A DNA stretch of 64,000 nt from Spirodela intermedia (taxonomy: Eukaryota > Streptophyta > Magnoliopsida > Alismatales > Araceae), in NCBI GenBank assembly GCA_902729315.2, contig LR746270.1, positions 7,968,221 through 8,032,220 of the forward strand. Direction: 5' to 3'. The notes below the pieces were generated by a model. That model did no database searches, had not been told where the DNA came from, and saw only the letters and a program-made list of their open reading frames with translations. Positions 1-12,475 of the stretch are shown here, one piece after another. Position 1 is the stretch's first letter. Each line of letters opens with the position of its first letter. Both the position numbers and the translations under genes were made by a program.

Positions 1-972
1 GCTCCACAACGTCTGGTCGGAGGTCAACAAACCCCTCCCTTTCTTCAGGTTTCTGTAGTACTGGATATCCAGATGGTGGGGCGTCCCCAGGTCCAGGGGA
101 ACAGTGGGATCATCCCGGTCGTTTGTACGCGGACGCGGGCACCTGCTCTTCAAGAACGCCGCGAGGTCGGGATCCATGGAGGGATCCTGTTGGTGGGTGG
201 AGTTGAACCCGTACAGCCTGCTGTTGAAGGACGAGCAGTGGGAGACGCCGATGGAATGGGCCCCGGAGAGGGTCACCATCTCGTCCACCGACAGCCCTTT
301 CCTCGCGAAATTCTCTTTGAGCTGCTCAGCGTTGAAGCTGGGTGGAGGAATATTGCCCTGGACCTCAGACTCCAAAGACACCCTCCCGTCTCGCCTACCT
401 CCCGGAAGTTCGTAAAAGAAGCCGCCAGTGAAGTAAGCGGCGTCGCGAGCTGCGAAGGCCAGGACATCGGCGCAAGATACCGTGTTGGGGCAGTGGGATT
501 CGAGGATAGCCTTGGCTTCATCGATCACCTCGAAACCGCGTAGGCTCGGGTGGTTCGCCGGATGCTGCCTCTCCGCGGGTTTTCCGGGGGTAGAATCCAG
601 GAGAACCGAACCATCACATCCCTGTTTAAAAGCCCAGAACGTTCCTCATGAGATCTTCAGTCCGTAATCAGTTTACGATGTTCTTTTTCTCTCTTCTGTT
701 TAGTGGAATGAAGAAGACGGTGGGGAGGGGATGTAGCTCACCCTGACGAAGCAGTCGTGGAAGTGCATCCTGATAACCCCGGCGGCTATCCCGGGGTTAT
801 TGCCGGCGGCCCGACCGACGACATTCCTGACGATTGTCTCCGCCTCGGGGCACGTCCGCTTGTAGAAACCCACTTTGAGTGAACTTGTGGATGCGCTGGG
901 AACTAGGAGACAGAGGGAGAGCACGAGCGCCAAGCAAACACGTATGGTCTCCATTTGGTATCCTCTGCCCAT
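1..972 (-). CDS. Class III secretory peroxidase, 3' end missing
   Basis: Haem peroxidase of the plant secretory class III family, which uses H2O2 to oxidise phenolics or makes radicals in the cell wall or vacuole. Exon 1 is 742-972, the intron 622-741 (GTGAGC donor, AACAG acceptor, phase 0), and exon 2 runs from 621 to the left edge. The protein opens with a hydrophobic signal peptide, then shows the distal-His block H-D-C-F at the end of exon 1, G-C-D-G-S at the start of exon 2, V-S-C-A-D, and the proximal-His block S-G-A-H-S-I-G near 245-285. Exon 2 is one open frame, so family introns 2 and 3 are absent. About 60 C-terminal residues should lie outside the window. The first ATG after the TATA box is 972; the in-frame ATG at 954 begins a cleaner signal peptide. 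Both have purines at -3 and G at +4. The isoform and substrate cannot be told from sequence. Confidence 0.95.
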
Positions 973-1063
973 GTGTGCCTCCCTCTTCTGCACTGGTTTG
1001 CAAGCTGTTCGATTGAGTGGAATATCTCTGGTGGAGATGGATGCCCCCTCAGTCGTGGTGGGA

Positions 1064-1071
1064 TATTTATA
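1064..1071 (-). promoter_or_regulatory. TATA box of the peroxidase gene
   Basis: Read on the minus strand this is TATAAATA, about 92 bases upstream of the ATG at 972. That is a normal spacing for a plant core promoter with a short leader. The role is inferred from position and motif only. Confidence 0.6.
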
Positions 1072-1074
1072 CAT

Positions 1075-1992
1075 ATTCCTCCCTAGTGGGTGGACTTTTT
1101 CTTATCTGTTCTTTTTACGTTAGGTGGCTAGAAGAAGGGCTCGTGCTTGCTGACCTTTTCTATTGATCTCAAAGACCGAGCCTTCCACCCTGACCGCGTC
1201 CTCACACCGCGTGCCGTGTTGATAATTTAAGGTAGCGTGAACCAACCTTATCTGTATATAAAAATATGAAGAGCGAGTCAGACAGGGATTAGGATGGGGT
1301 GGGGCCATAAGTGGGGCTAGTGTTAAAAGATAGATTCTATGGCGTAAACTAGTTTCGGAACAGAGCTTGTCTCACGAAGCTAGTTAAAAGAGTGAATAAA
1401 TTTACCTATAGACAACAGGTGTAATTTATGGTAGACGAAACACGAAGAGAGCACCGAGAACAATCCGAACATGAAAGCTCATGGCAACTGCTTGCGAGGG
1501 ACCCAGTACCCGAGGTTTTAGATATGCGTCACCAAGGTGACAGCAGGGAGCCAGAGGACAGAAGATTAACAGCAACACGTTCCCGTTTAGTGATTCGTTG
1601 CAGTTTAAGACAGATCTAAGAAACTGAGTATTAAGAATTTTTACTAGAGCCTGTTATTTCTCGGTGTGATTATATTTTTTATTCAAGATTAGAATGCAAG
1701 TCCGAAAACTATGTTATAAATACGATATAATTGGAATTCCACGGATAAAAACGGTGATCTGTTCTTATTTTATGCTAAAGCAGATCCGGGAACCTAAAGG
1801 AATTTGTCTTGCTTGAGTGAGTTGCAAGCTTGATAGAGTAGACCGATCTAACTCGCAGAATATCAATTGGTCGAGATCACAAAATACCTGCTCCGTAGAA
1901 AGTCTAGACGATAAGTCAGTAGCCCAAATTTACTACTGAATTTTTAATATCGACATATTCTATTACACGGACAGAGTAGTACGAGTAACGTA

Positions 1993-1995
<3 letters not shown>
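1075..1995. other. Intergenic, no gene recognised
   Basis: This should hold the distal peroxidase promoter. Reading frames are short and carry no motif I recognise. Composition turns AT-rich beyond about 1620. Confidence 0.5.

Positions 1996-2073
<78 letters not shown>
1996..2073. repeat. (TC)39 microsatellite
   Basis: An uninterrupted TC/CT dinucleotide tract of 78 bases, the longest in the window. The Arg-Glu repeat proteins predicted on its complement are artefacts of the repeat. Confidence 0.98.
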
Positions 2074-2077
<4 letters not shown>

Positions 2078-5000
2078 TCGATTTTGTTGGGCCACGGAGA
2101 GCTGTTGCCGAGTCCTCGTGTTCATCGTGTCTCCAATAAAACATCGAATCCGTAAAGGTTGCCTATAGACATGAAATACGAGAGAAGACTCTCAACATGT
2201 TAATCGCTAGAATAACATTGAAATGTGGAGAGGAAGTTACCCCCATGAGCAATAACCTCTTATCGTCTTCCTATTCTATAATTTTCAACGTATTGAAATA
2301 TTCTCCTCAACGCTGCCAGCAACACTGTTTCGCAGATGACGTCCGCCGTTTCATCAACGGAAACCATTCATCTGGTTTTATTGACCACTCAGAAGAGAAT
2401 AAATGGACTGAAAGCTACCATCGATGAATAATAATAGCAGTCGCGTGATAAGAAAAAGCGAACCCTTGTTCCAAACAAGAACATTGGGCTGGATTCGTGC
2501 ACGATAAAAAGGTCAAACCAGGTGACAAAGGTCTGAACCTCATCTATGAAACCAGTGGAATTTACTTTCATCTCAATCTGGTATTTGATTTTTTTATCTT
2601 CAAAATTTGTCGGTGCAGACCTCGCCATAAGGGAATCCTAAATTCTCCCTGCATCAAAAATGTCTGTAATAAGACTTGAGTTAGGTTGCAACACACCTGT
2701 GGACTCCAAAAGACGTCAGTCCATGCAATAAGGAGTTGGATTCATATGCTCTCTTCTGATCTTCACAAACGCACATGCTTAGAAGGCAATTGCAAGGCAA
2801 CATAGGCAAGAACGAGAAGTTAGACGGGCAGCCTATTGGACTACTAGTAAAATATTTTCATGTAGTGTAATTCCATAGGCATGTTGAATTTATCTTATAG
2901 AACTAAAAGTCCTTGTGTCAAGGCAACCCTAAAACCATGCTCAGTCACTTGTCTGTTGGGGTCTATATCCAAGCTTCTACCAGGTCTAGTTAGGCAGAAA
3001 AAGCATTTGATTAAATATTAATTTAATCATTCTTTGAACCAATGGAGCTAGAAATCTATAAGAGAATTTTGAAGTAAAAATGTTTTAAGAGTTAAACCTA
3101 ATAATCAATTGTTGTCAAACTAAAAAGTTCATTTAATAGAATGAAGGAACAAGCTATTCTTGAAGAGAGGATGTAGGCAAAAGATAAAAATCTAATACCA
3201 ACTAGATATACATCTAGGTGACCAGTAGGATTTAAGATCGGAAGAAAGAGATCAAAAAAATTAAAACAATCGATCAAAATTCAGATCTAGTATTTGATCA
3301 ATTCAACCCCCCCCCCCTCTCCTTCTTGATCTAAACATTGCCTAAAATCTTATAATACTTGTTGAGATGCGTGGAGAATAATCATCCCTAATCTATGACA
3401 GATTCATAGGACAGTATATGCAGCAAATTGGTGGGGAGTTTAGGGTGGACTCTCTCCTTAGAGCTGTTTTGAACTAGGGACAATCGAATCTTTTGCCCTT
3501 GGGTGGTTGTCTTAACCCAAGATTATAAATAGGTGGTGGTGTCTCCGAGTGTAATGTGCGCAAGAGAGCGCTGAAAAAAATATCATCCAGTCCCCCTTAA
3601 AGGTTCTCTAAGGGTCTGCTGATGGGAGAGCCATTTTGATCTATAAAAGTGCTATCATAGATCAAGAGGAGAGTAGCATGGATGGGCAGAGGTCATTCAA
3701 GTGGGATTCTAGCCGTGAGATGACGTTCACAGTAAAAAGGGCAACCATGGTGGCATCAGAGGCCACATTGCAGCTGTGGCTTGATCCCATGCAATGGTTC
3801 GCACAGCTCAAGGTGTGATGAACATGAGTTACCCATCTAGAGAGCATGCCGGCAATGCACATTGGTGCTACACAAAACTATGCTTCTATGATGACACTCA
3901 TAGATCATCTAGGCAAGGATGGTTGCATAATGGCTGGTGGATGACAATCAAAGAGGCTGCTCATGGATGGCATGAGCAGGGACGCTCAAGGAATGGTCAG
4001 GTGACGAGAACCAAATTATGGTCAGGCAAGGACACTTGTGGTTGACCTATGCGATGACGGTTACAGAACAGCTTGCAAGAACCCTTACCATAGAATTGGG
4101 ACAAAGACTACACCGTGCTGACCACACACGACCAGCACATGCTAGAATAGCGTAGAACAATGTTTAGCCAAGAATTGATGATCAACTAGGCAACAACGGC
4201 CATGGAAGGTCGATGATGTGTGAAATTACACAAAGCTGTGCGAAATGGCATTGACATGGCTCTAGGCATAGACAAATGAATTGTAACACTTGAGAATAGT
4301 GCTGAACATGTGAGAAGTAGAGTCTCACCCCAAGGAGTCCATGCATGGCTTGGGCCGATGACAATGCCAAGTCACGATGCATTTAAGGTGCTTATCAACA
4401 CACAAAAGGAGTGTGTTGGCATTATGATGAAATGTTGTAGTACACATGAGCAATGAAGGCTCACACACAAAAGTTGTGAGGAGTCACCAAGTTGCAACGC
4501 TAGAGGTGCATCAAATGTACTGGTATAGGAAATCATGTGAGAAACACCTAAGGTATCATACAATATGATCACTACTAGCACAGGGAGTTGTATGGGAATG
4601 GTGATGGCACAAGGGACTGTGTAGGGACGGCATTGGCACAAGAGTCCATCCATTGGACTACGTGCACCAATATGCCTTGGAACAGTGAGCGGCGCACCAA
4701 CATAGGAAATCAGCATGTTGAGCATAGAAAGATTTTTTATTTGGACTTCATGCAGCAACATGCTATTGAGCGGCGCAGATCAGCACTGGGCACATAGAGA
4801 TTCTCGTGAGACTTCTAGCAGAGGTGTGAGTTACAATAGTGCAAGTCAGTGCATGCATCAGAAATTGTGCAAACCAAGTGTGACTAGGTGTACATTACTA
4901 CGGAATAAATAACATTGACATTGAAAGTCATGCGGATGGCACCACCACGGGACAAGCAAAGGTATTCGCATAGGATAACATGTGGACAATGATAAGATAG

Positions 5001-5491
5001 GATGACATCCAACCAACACCAAGATGGAATGTCACACGACTGAGCTCACACGAGATGTTATGTAGATCATGTCACAATGGGATGATGAGAAAACAGCCCC
5101 CACATATGCATTAGGAAGACAAGGCCAATACTAAAAGTTAGACAATAGTGGGGGGAAAACATTTGGCAATGCCAAATAGAAAGGTGCGTAGACAACAGTT
5201 GCACGAAAGATCATACAAATGGAACATCATTGGAATTTGGCAACAACAAGAAACCATGCAAAAGAGAGTTGAACGTGAAGACAACCTCATGAGGTGCACA
5301 ATGTATGCAAGTAGTAGCAAGTGGTGCGGCATGGAGGAGCACCAGACCACCTAGTGCAGCACATAGCACAAGCAAGTAGCAGGTGGTCAATTGAAGCAGC
5401 ATAGAAGAGTGCCAAACATGACGAAAGGCTCATCCAATGTGTTGGAGAGATGTAGAGAGCATCTAGCACAACACAATAAATCCTCTGTGTA
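2074..5491. other. Non-genic region, probably old repeats
   Basis: No gene recognised. A C-run lies at 3307-3317. From about 3540 the style changes to CA/TG-rich DNA without long frames. The same style resumes at 21303-21640, on the other side of the chromovirus insertion, so 3.5-5.5 kb and 21.3-21.6 kb were probably one continuous, perhaps repetitive, unit before that insertion. A TATAAATAGG string near 3525 is followed by no recognisable gene. Confidence 0.4.
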
Positions 5492-5496
5492 GATTG
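5492..5496. repeat. Target site duplication GATTG, left
   Basis: GATTG directly abuts the TGTTATG start of the left LTR. The same five bases follow the right LTR at 21298-21302. Five bases is the usual Ty3/gypsy integrase duplication. Confidence 0.9.
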
Positions 5497-5861
5497 TGTT
5501 ATGAACCTCTCAAGATTTGGGGTGAAATCTTCGCCCTAATCTTACCTTAGACAAGGCTCACTCAAGGAATCAGCTCTTTGTGTATAGAAGAACCAGATTG
5601 TACAATTGAAAATAGAAATTAGAAAGACAATAGAGGTTCGCAGACAATAGGGTGAGTTCTTGAGGTCAAATCAATCCTTATGAACAAGAGAGCCCAAATC
5701 AGACCTCTTTAGGGATAGATCTCCCTCTCTACTCTTTGTTTTCTCTCCTCCTTATTTTGGCATCTTCTATATTTATAGGCATCAATACATTATTCTGTCA
5801 TGGTGCCCCCTCAACATGAGGGTCTGGTCGTCTTGTGTAGACAACAGTTGGCTTTGCAACA
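5497..5861 (-). repeat. Left (3') LTR of the chromovirus-type element
   Basis: 365 bases, starting TGTTATGAA and ending TTTGCAACA. It is the partner of 20928-21297. A TATAAATATA-type box on the minus strand near 5768-5779 is kept in both copies and is the likely LTR promoter. Confidence 0.93.
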
Positions 5862-5872
5862 TTACTTCCCCT
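5862..5872 (-). other. Polypurine tract of the chromovirus-type element
   Basis: On the minus strand, AGGGGAAGTAA lies directly before the 3' LTR. This is the expected position and composition of the plus-strand primer. Confidence 0.7.
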
Positions 5873-5929
5873 ATGAGTTTCAGCTTGTCCACAAGGTAAA
5901 ATGTAGGAAATTATCAAAAAAATGTTAAT

Positions 5930-8104
5930 ATTGTCATCCATGATGATTCAAACTCTAGAAGATGTTTCCATGAAACTAATCTCTTTGTGTCTTTAGGAGT
6001 CAACCTATGAGCTTTTATGCTATCTAGAATTCGTATCCATTCTTGTTCTTATGATAGTGTCGGAAGAATTGGTTGGCTTCTGTTGTATGTTCTAAGTGTC
6101 TTCTTAAGCTGGGATATATGGAACACCAGATGGACAGCTTAATGATTGGATAATTGGAGTTTATATGTCACTAGTCCAATTCTTTCCATAATAGGATACG
6201 GACCAAATAGCGAGGGTTTAACTTCTCGTTTTCCTTTTTTGCTAGAGATTTCATCTAGTATGATTTGATCTTGAGGAAGCCCAAATCACTCACCTCTAAT
6301 TCCACTTCTTGAAGATGCTTATCTATATTAAATTTTATCCTCACTTGTGCCTTGTGCAAGTTGAATTTTAGAATCTTAAGGATAGCATCTCGTTCTAAGA
6401 GTAGTTGATCAATGGCATCAAGTGGTGAAGGGGATTTTCCATATTTGATAAGTTTCGATGGGTCCTTGTCATATTATACTCAAAAAGAAGTCATTTTAGT
6501 GGAAAAATGATAACAAGTATTGTAACCGTATTCTGCCTAATGAAATCATAATTTTTATTACTTTGGTTTATCAAATACTACACATCTTAAGTAATTTTTT
6601 AAGCACTTATTGACAACTTCAATCTATCCATCTGTTTGAGGGTGGTAAGAGGAGCTAAATTTGCATTCAATTCCCTATAGTGTATATTTCACGTCAAAAT
6701 ACACTTAAGAATATTCATCTCCTATTGGAGACTAGTGTTTGGAAACCCATAGAGTTTTATGATTTCCTTGATGAATAATTGAGCGACCTCCTTGACTAAG
6801 AATGGATGATGTAGGGAAATGAAATGATTGTACTTGCTTAATCTATCCACTACTACTAATATGGCATTCGACTTATGTGATTTAGGTAAACCTTCAATAA
6901 AGTCTATTGAAAGGTCTTCCTAAATTTGGGTAGATATAGGCAATGGTTGCAGAAGTCTTGTTGGAGATAGTGAAGAAGATTTACACTATAAGCAAGTAGG
7001 GCAATTGTTGATATACCTTTATATCTCTCTTTGTTCCTTGCTAATAAAATTGTTGTGAAATTCTATGATATCTTCTAAAATCCAACATGACCTCTCACCG
7101 ACCTGTCATGAAATAATTGTACACTCTAGTAATTAAAGGGAAATGTGTTAACAAAACCAACCTTTCTCTATATAGTAAGGATCCATCCTTTAAAGAATAT
7201 AATTTATTTGTGGTATCTCCTTTAGACAAAGAGGTTTTAATCTCTACAAGCTTAGTGTATTGGTACACTACTAGTCGGACAACTTCGAGATTAATGACGT
7301 GATGTGTTATCACCTCATTTAGTTCAGGTTGTAGTAATAATGGACATCAAGATAATATGTCTGTAATTTGATTGTTCTTCTTTTCCTTATATTTAATTTC
7401 AAAACTATAACCCATCAATTTCACCAACTATTTATGATATTCAACTTAGATTTCTTTCTATTCAAGTAAGAATTTAAGATTGTACTGGTCTGTTTTGATG
7501 ATTAAATACTAACACATGAGCTAATGTCTCCATTTCCTTACTACCAACATTATAGTCATCAACTCCTATTCATAGGCCGATTTTAATTTGGCTCTTCTTG
7601 GAAGTGCTTGACTGAAATAAGCTATCAGGATACCTTTGTTGCATGAAAACAACCCCAACACCTAATCCAGAAGTATCAATTTCCACGATAATTTTTTATG
7701 AAATATTTGATAATGCTAATACCAAAGCCATAGTTATTGCTTGTTTAAGGGTCGAGAAAGATGCTTGTGCTTCTCTTCACAAATAGAATGCGTCTTTTCT
7801 TAGTAATTGTGTTAGTGGCTATGCAATTGAAGCATAGTTGGCAATAAATTTTCTATAATATCTAGTGAACCCTACGAACACAAGAGTTCCTTAAGATTTC
7901 TAAGAATTAGCCAATTAGTCATGGCAATATCTTCTCCCTATTGACTTCTACTCTTTCTACCAACACCCAATGGCTCAAATACTCTAGTTTGCTTTCTCTA
8001 AATCTGCATTTATTAGCATTAATATGAAGAGACTTTATTGAGAGAATGAAAAATACCTTCCTTATATGCTGCAAGTGTTCAATCATTGTGACATTGTACA
8101 CAAG
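5930..8104 (-). pseudogene. Chromovirus-type pol, 3' part: end of RT, RNase H, integrase, tail
   Basis: Decayed minus-strand coding DNA. From right to left it shows the reverse-transcriptase segment after the catalytic motif (7919-8104), RNase H (about 7400-7750), the integrase zinc-binding segment with an H-x4-G-H-x-G-F pattern near 7090, and the integrase core (about 6590-6930) with recognisable V-V-V-D-R-L-S-K and Y-H-P-Q-T-D-G-Q blocks. The tail near 5940-6080 has a W-K-x-L...S-S-W pattern like a chromodomain. Frames change repeatedly and stops are frequent, so no product is expected. Its 5' half continues at 18430 on the far side of the nested Athila. Confidence 0.8.
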
Positions 8105-8109
8105 TATAT
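8105..8109. repeat. Target site duplication TATAT, left
   Basis: TATAT sits immediately before the left Athila LTR and is repeated at 18425-18429 immediately after the right one. Confidence 0.92.
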
Positions 8110-9740
8110 TGATAAGTCTTCATTATCATGAGTTAATAATTAGTAAATAATATAGTTTTAGCCTTAACTCATAATAAATAGACTTATATTTGTGTTAAAG
8201 AATGATTTGTAGTTTTTAGTTGATTAACGTGAATTTTTGGGTAATTATGTGATTTTATACGATTTTTACAATCTTACTTTTGAGATAAATGAAGAACAAG
8301 AAATAAAAATAAAAATATTGCAAAATGGGGAGACCCGCCGGCCAGCCGAGCCCACAAGCGGGTCGGAAGCGCAGTCAGGGAGTAGCCGTGAGCAGGGGCT
8401 CGAGCAGCTTAGCTTAGACCGATAGGGGCACGTGTGCGCCACTCCCCTTCCACGTCATCGGTGACCAACCAGCTGTGGGGCAAGAAGTGGTCGTACACGC
8501 GAGAGAAGGGACTTTGCTTACAAAGCTAACATTACTATATATTCGCCCAAAAAATCGGCGCACAACCGATGTGGGACTAAACCCGTGTCACACTTTCCTC
8601 ACAAGCGGGCGACTGGCGTGGGTTCGAATCCTCTCAGAGTCAAAATTCATATATTTTTATCTGATTATCGCGACTTTCCTGCAGATCGCCGATGAAGGAT
8701 TAAGCAACGAGAATCGCTGGATCATCGGCGAAAATCTCGTCAACACGATTCGCAGAGCATTGCTACTAAAATTGTTGAACGATTCGCGATAAAAGGATCG
8801 CGAATCCATTGAGTAAATCATCTCCGATTGATCGACGAACAAGCCATCGTTCGAAAGAGGACGATCTACTGGGAGACGAGTCGCCACCTCCTGAGAGCGT
8901 ACCGGATGCGATGAAGAGCCTCCTCTTGCTACGCGGACCTGAGGATGAAGCTCCCTAACACGCGCCCCACCTCCATCCAGCTTCTCTCCGTCAGGTGACA
9001 GCCGCCGGAGAACTGCAAAGTCGCCGTTTTTCTGCTCCGCTGGGTGACAACCGTCGGAGACGATTCGACGACCCACTTTATTGATCTCTAGACTTCGCGA
9101 GAAGATCTAGAGATTGCCCATGTCGTCTTTGTCCAAGGAGAGCCTTCGAGGCCGTGGACACTGCACAACGATCCTCCCGAACGCTCAAAATTCTGGTGCA
9201 TCGCCGACGCATCGCTGTCGCGACATCGGAACTCTGTTTTCCTGCTTTTAATTAACTTTACACTTCATTTAGTGATAATTTTTGTGTTTTTAATTTACCA
9301 AAATATACTTTATTCTATTACGATTCTTCTGGCTTTTACAGATCTTAATTTGATCAATTAAATCATTTGTAATCGCTTACGTAAGAATCACCGGGCGGAA
9401 CTCTGTTTCCGCCCGATTCGCATTCGCCGGGCGCTAACGTCACCCTGATGTCCACGCCCTTATTTCCCTTTCTCGTGAATTTTAAATATATTTCCTTTTT
9501 ATTTCCTAGTATAAAATTCATAAAAAATCGTATTCATTGAGAAAAAGTCTGAATAATTACTATATATTATATTACATCCCTGTGATCGACCTGGAAAATT
9601 ACTGCTATTTTTGGAAGTTTTATTGAATTATAATTGATATATTTATTTAGAAATACTTCTAAATATCCGAAAATTTGTATTTTCTAGTTTTATAAATTTT
9701 ATATTTGCGTGATTTAATATACAACGACTGAGTCACGTCA
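8110..9740 (+). repeat. 5' LTR of the Athila-type element
   Basis: 1,631 bases from TGATAAG to GTCA, exactly the length of the right LTR. A TATATA core promoter candidate lies near 8535. A perfect pol III box-B string (GGTTCGAATCC) is at 8621-8631. The middle is GC-rich and both ends AT-rich. Short reading frames inside it are not genes. Confidence 0.95.
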
Positions 9741-9745
9741 AATTT

Positions 9746-9762
9746 TGGCGCCGTTGCCGGGA
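9746..9762 (+). other. Primer binding site (tRNA-Asp type)
   Basis: TGGCGCCGTTGCCGGGA begins five bases after the LTR. It matches the primer site known in many plant Ty3/gypsy elements, complementary to the 3' end of tRNA-Asp. Confidence 0.88.
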
Positions 9763-10039
9763 ATGTATTGCATAACATTTAGTACTTTTCTATTTTTCTC
9801 TTAGAGTACACAAAAAAACTTAACTCTTGTTTTATTTTCTTTTTGCTAATTTTTATTAGAAAAAGGGAACAAAAGAAGCACGACAAGGACTGGAGCATCC
9901 TGAAGGAGGGTAATAGTTACTAACTTTTTCCCTCGAATTTATTGATTTTTATGCATGGTAGAAGATCCTTGCATCCAAGGCTAGAAAATCCTTTCATTAT
10001 TTCATTGAAAAATTAAAATCCGAAAGAAAAACTAATTTT

Positions 10040-11440
10040 GATGGATCCTGAAGGAAGTACAGGTCAAACTGAGAACAATCCTATGGCCATGAAAAATCAT
10101 TATATCCCTGATTCATTTCAAAGAGCATCCAATATTAGAGTCCCATTAGCACCCACTGTTAAATTCAAAATAAATCCAGGAATTTTCAAATGCTCCCTAA
10201 TTTTCATGGATTGCCTTTAGAGGAACCTCATCAGCACCTAGAAATATTTCATATGATCTGTGATTTAGTTAATCTCCCTCAAGTTACACCGAAAATTATT
10301 AAGATGAAATTATTCCCTCATACACTTAGGGACAAAGCTAGTCATTGGCTATCCACATTAGATAGAGAATTAACTAGCTGGAAAGATATAGAATAGGCTT
10401 TTCTTCGAAAATTTTATCCCTTAGGAAAAACTCAAAATATGAGAAAATATATATGGAGTTTTTCTCAAAGACCAGGAGAAACTTTGCATGAGACATGGGA
10501 AAAATTCAAAGATTTACTTAGAAAGTGTCCTCATCATGCTATACCCAAGTGGCAGCTCAATAGAATTTTTTATGATGGATTATTAGAACAACAGAGAAAT
10601 ATAGTTGATTCTATATGTGGAGGAGCTTTTATAGAGAAAACTCCTGATGAGATTTACAGTCTTTATGAGAATTTAAGTGAAAGTTCTAGAGATCAAGCCT
10701 CTTTTGAATTATATGACAGGGATAAGAAGAGAGGAATTTATGAATTGCATCATGATGATGATTCTAAACTTAGAAATGAGGTTAATCAGATTAATCAAAG
10801 ATTAGAAATAATTGATTTACTTATTGACAATATTAGAAAGCCTTTTAACCCTCAACTTAATTCGAATAGTACATGTCCTATGTATGGTGAAAATGATTAT
10901 TCTGAATTTTAATGTTATAATTTAGATCAATCATTTCACCCTATGCAAGAACAAGTGCAAGTAGCTCACGGTTTTAATAGAAACAGGGAACCTTTTTCAA
11001 ATTCTTATAATCCTAATTGGAGGAATAATTTTTCATAGAGAGACCCAAATAATATTCAAAATCCAGAAGTACGTAGACCCAATTCAAACTCTGAATTTCG
11101 TCCAAAACCAGAAAACAAATTTCAGAAAAATCAGTCCTCTCAAATCCAACCTGATGCTATGAAAATGATGCAGCAAATGAGCCAAATGATGCAACAAACT
11201 ATGAATCAAATGATGCTGCACCAGAAACAAACTATAGAGGCTCTTGGGAATAAGAGAGAAGAGGGACAGCTACCTAGTCAGCCCATAAAAAATTCAGGGA
11301 ACCGCCCAACAATAGGATTTCAGCAAGGGGAGTCTAGTAGCATGAATCTAGGAAAAAACCCACGAAATGAAAATGTTAGGACAGTGAATGCATTAAGGAG
11401 TAGTAAGATCTTACCTGATCCTTATCCCCAAACATTATAA
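10040..11440 (+). pseudogene. Athila gag, broken
   Basis: Retrotransposon capsid gene. A start at 10040 (M-D-P-E-G) opens one frame, and a frame change near 10190 leads to the main gag frame. That frame carries the conserved capsid region F-H-G-L-P...W-L-S-T-L and a C-P-H-H motif near 10530, and it is cut by stops at 10394, 10910, 11037 and 11438. The C-terminal part (11159-11270) is a Met/Gln-rich stretch. Recognised from the plant retrotransposon gag family; no intact product is possible. Confidence 0.85.
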
Positions 11441-11617
11441 GAAAAAGAAAACGTAGACAAACCAAAACAAAATCAAATAGGAGTAGAAGAGGATTTTATA
11501 GATTCTACCAAGGAAATTTCGAAAGAGAGGACAACCATTCCATTTCCTAAAGCTCTAGAGCCTAGACAAAGAAAGAAAAAGGAACACAATGAAGAAATAA
11601 AGAAAATTTTACAAGAT

Positions 11618-12433
11618 GTGCAAATTAGTCTTCCTTTACTCACTGCCATTGAACATATTCCTGAATATGCTAGAGTTTTGAAAGAAATGTGTACACCAAA
11701 AAGGGCACCTAGAGTAGAAAAATTATCTATGCATGCTAGTGCATTATTATTAAATCAATTACCATATAAATTGAGAGATACAGGTGCCCCTTTAATTTCA
11801 TGTGATATTGATGGATTCATTTTTTAGAATACATTACTTGACACCAGTGCTAGTATTAATTTATTATCTGTGAGTATTTGTGATAAATTTAATATTTCTG
11901 ATCTTAAACCTTCTACTGTTACCTTACAATTTGCTGATAGATCCATAAAACATCCTAAAGGTATTTTAGAAAATGTGATAGTGACAGTTAAAGGGTGTAA
12001 ATTTCCAGCTGATTTTGTAGTGCTGGAAATGGATTTTAATTGACAATTTTATCATACACCAATCATCCTAGGGAGACCATTTTTGCATACAGCAAAGATG
12101 AATATTGATTTTCCCACAGGTATTGTGAAAATTTCATGTGGAGATCAATCAGTAGAAATTAAAATTTTTGAGGTATCAAATGATCTTAAGAAATCCCAAG
12201 TATATGATTATCATACCATAGATCTTCTAGATGATTTTGATGATCCAGATGTTATTGATGACTGTGTGTTAGAAGAATTAGAGGAAATAGAGAATATAAA
12301 TTTAGAAGAAAAGAAAGAGGAAGATCATCTGAATTTAGAGTTGAAACCTCTTCCCTCTAGTTTAAAATATATGTTTTTGGAGGAATATAATTCATTTCCT
12401 GCTATTATTGCAACTGATTTGAGTGATGAATAA
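11618..12433 (+). pseudogene. Athila aspartic protease and linker, broken
   Basis: Continues the main gag frame. The protease active-site segment lies just after a TAG at about 11825 and reads L-L-D-T-S-A-S-I-N-L-L, in place of the family D-x-G-A-S-I-N pattern. The distal I-I-L-G-R-P-F-L block is at about 12060-12085. A TGA near 12042 separates them. The following acidic linker runs to a TAA at 12431-12433. Confidence 0.8.
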
Positions 12434-12475
12434 GAAGAAGAATTATTAGATGTACTTCGAAAAAATAAGAAGGCT

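Noticed and set aside
1916-2144. Arg-Glu repeat reading frames
   Set aside because: They are translations of the (TC)39 microsatellite and nothing else.
8621-8640. A tRNA gene suggested by the box-B string
   Set aside because: The T-stem does not pair properly and no acceptor, D or anticodon arms can be built around it.
8237-8792. Frames of 60-105 codons within the Athila LTRs, repeated near 16921-17379
   Set aside because: They lie wholly inside LTRs, differ between the two copies by stops and amino-acid changes, and show no domain.
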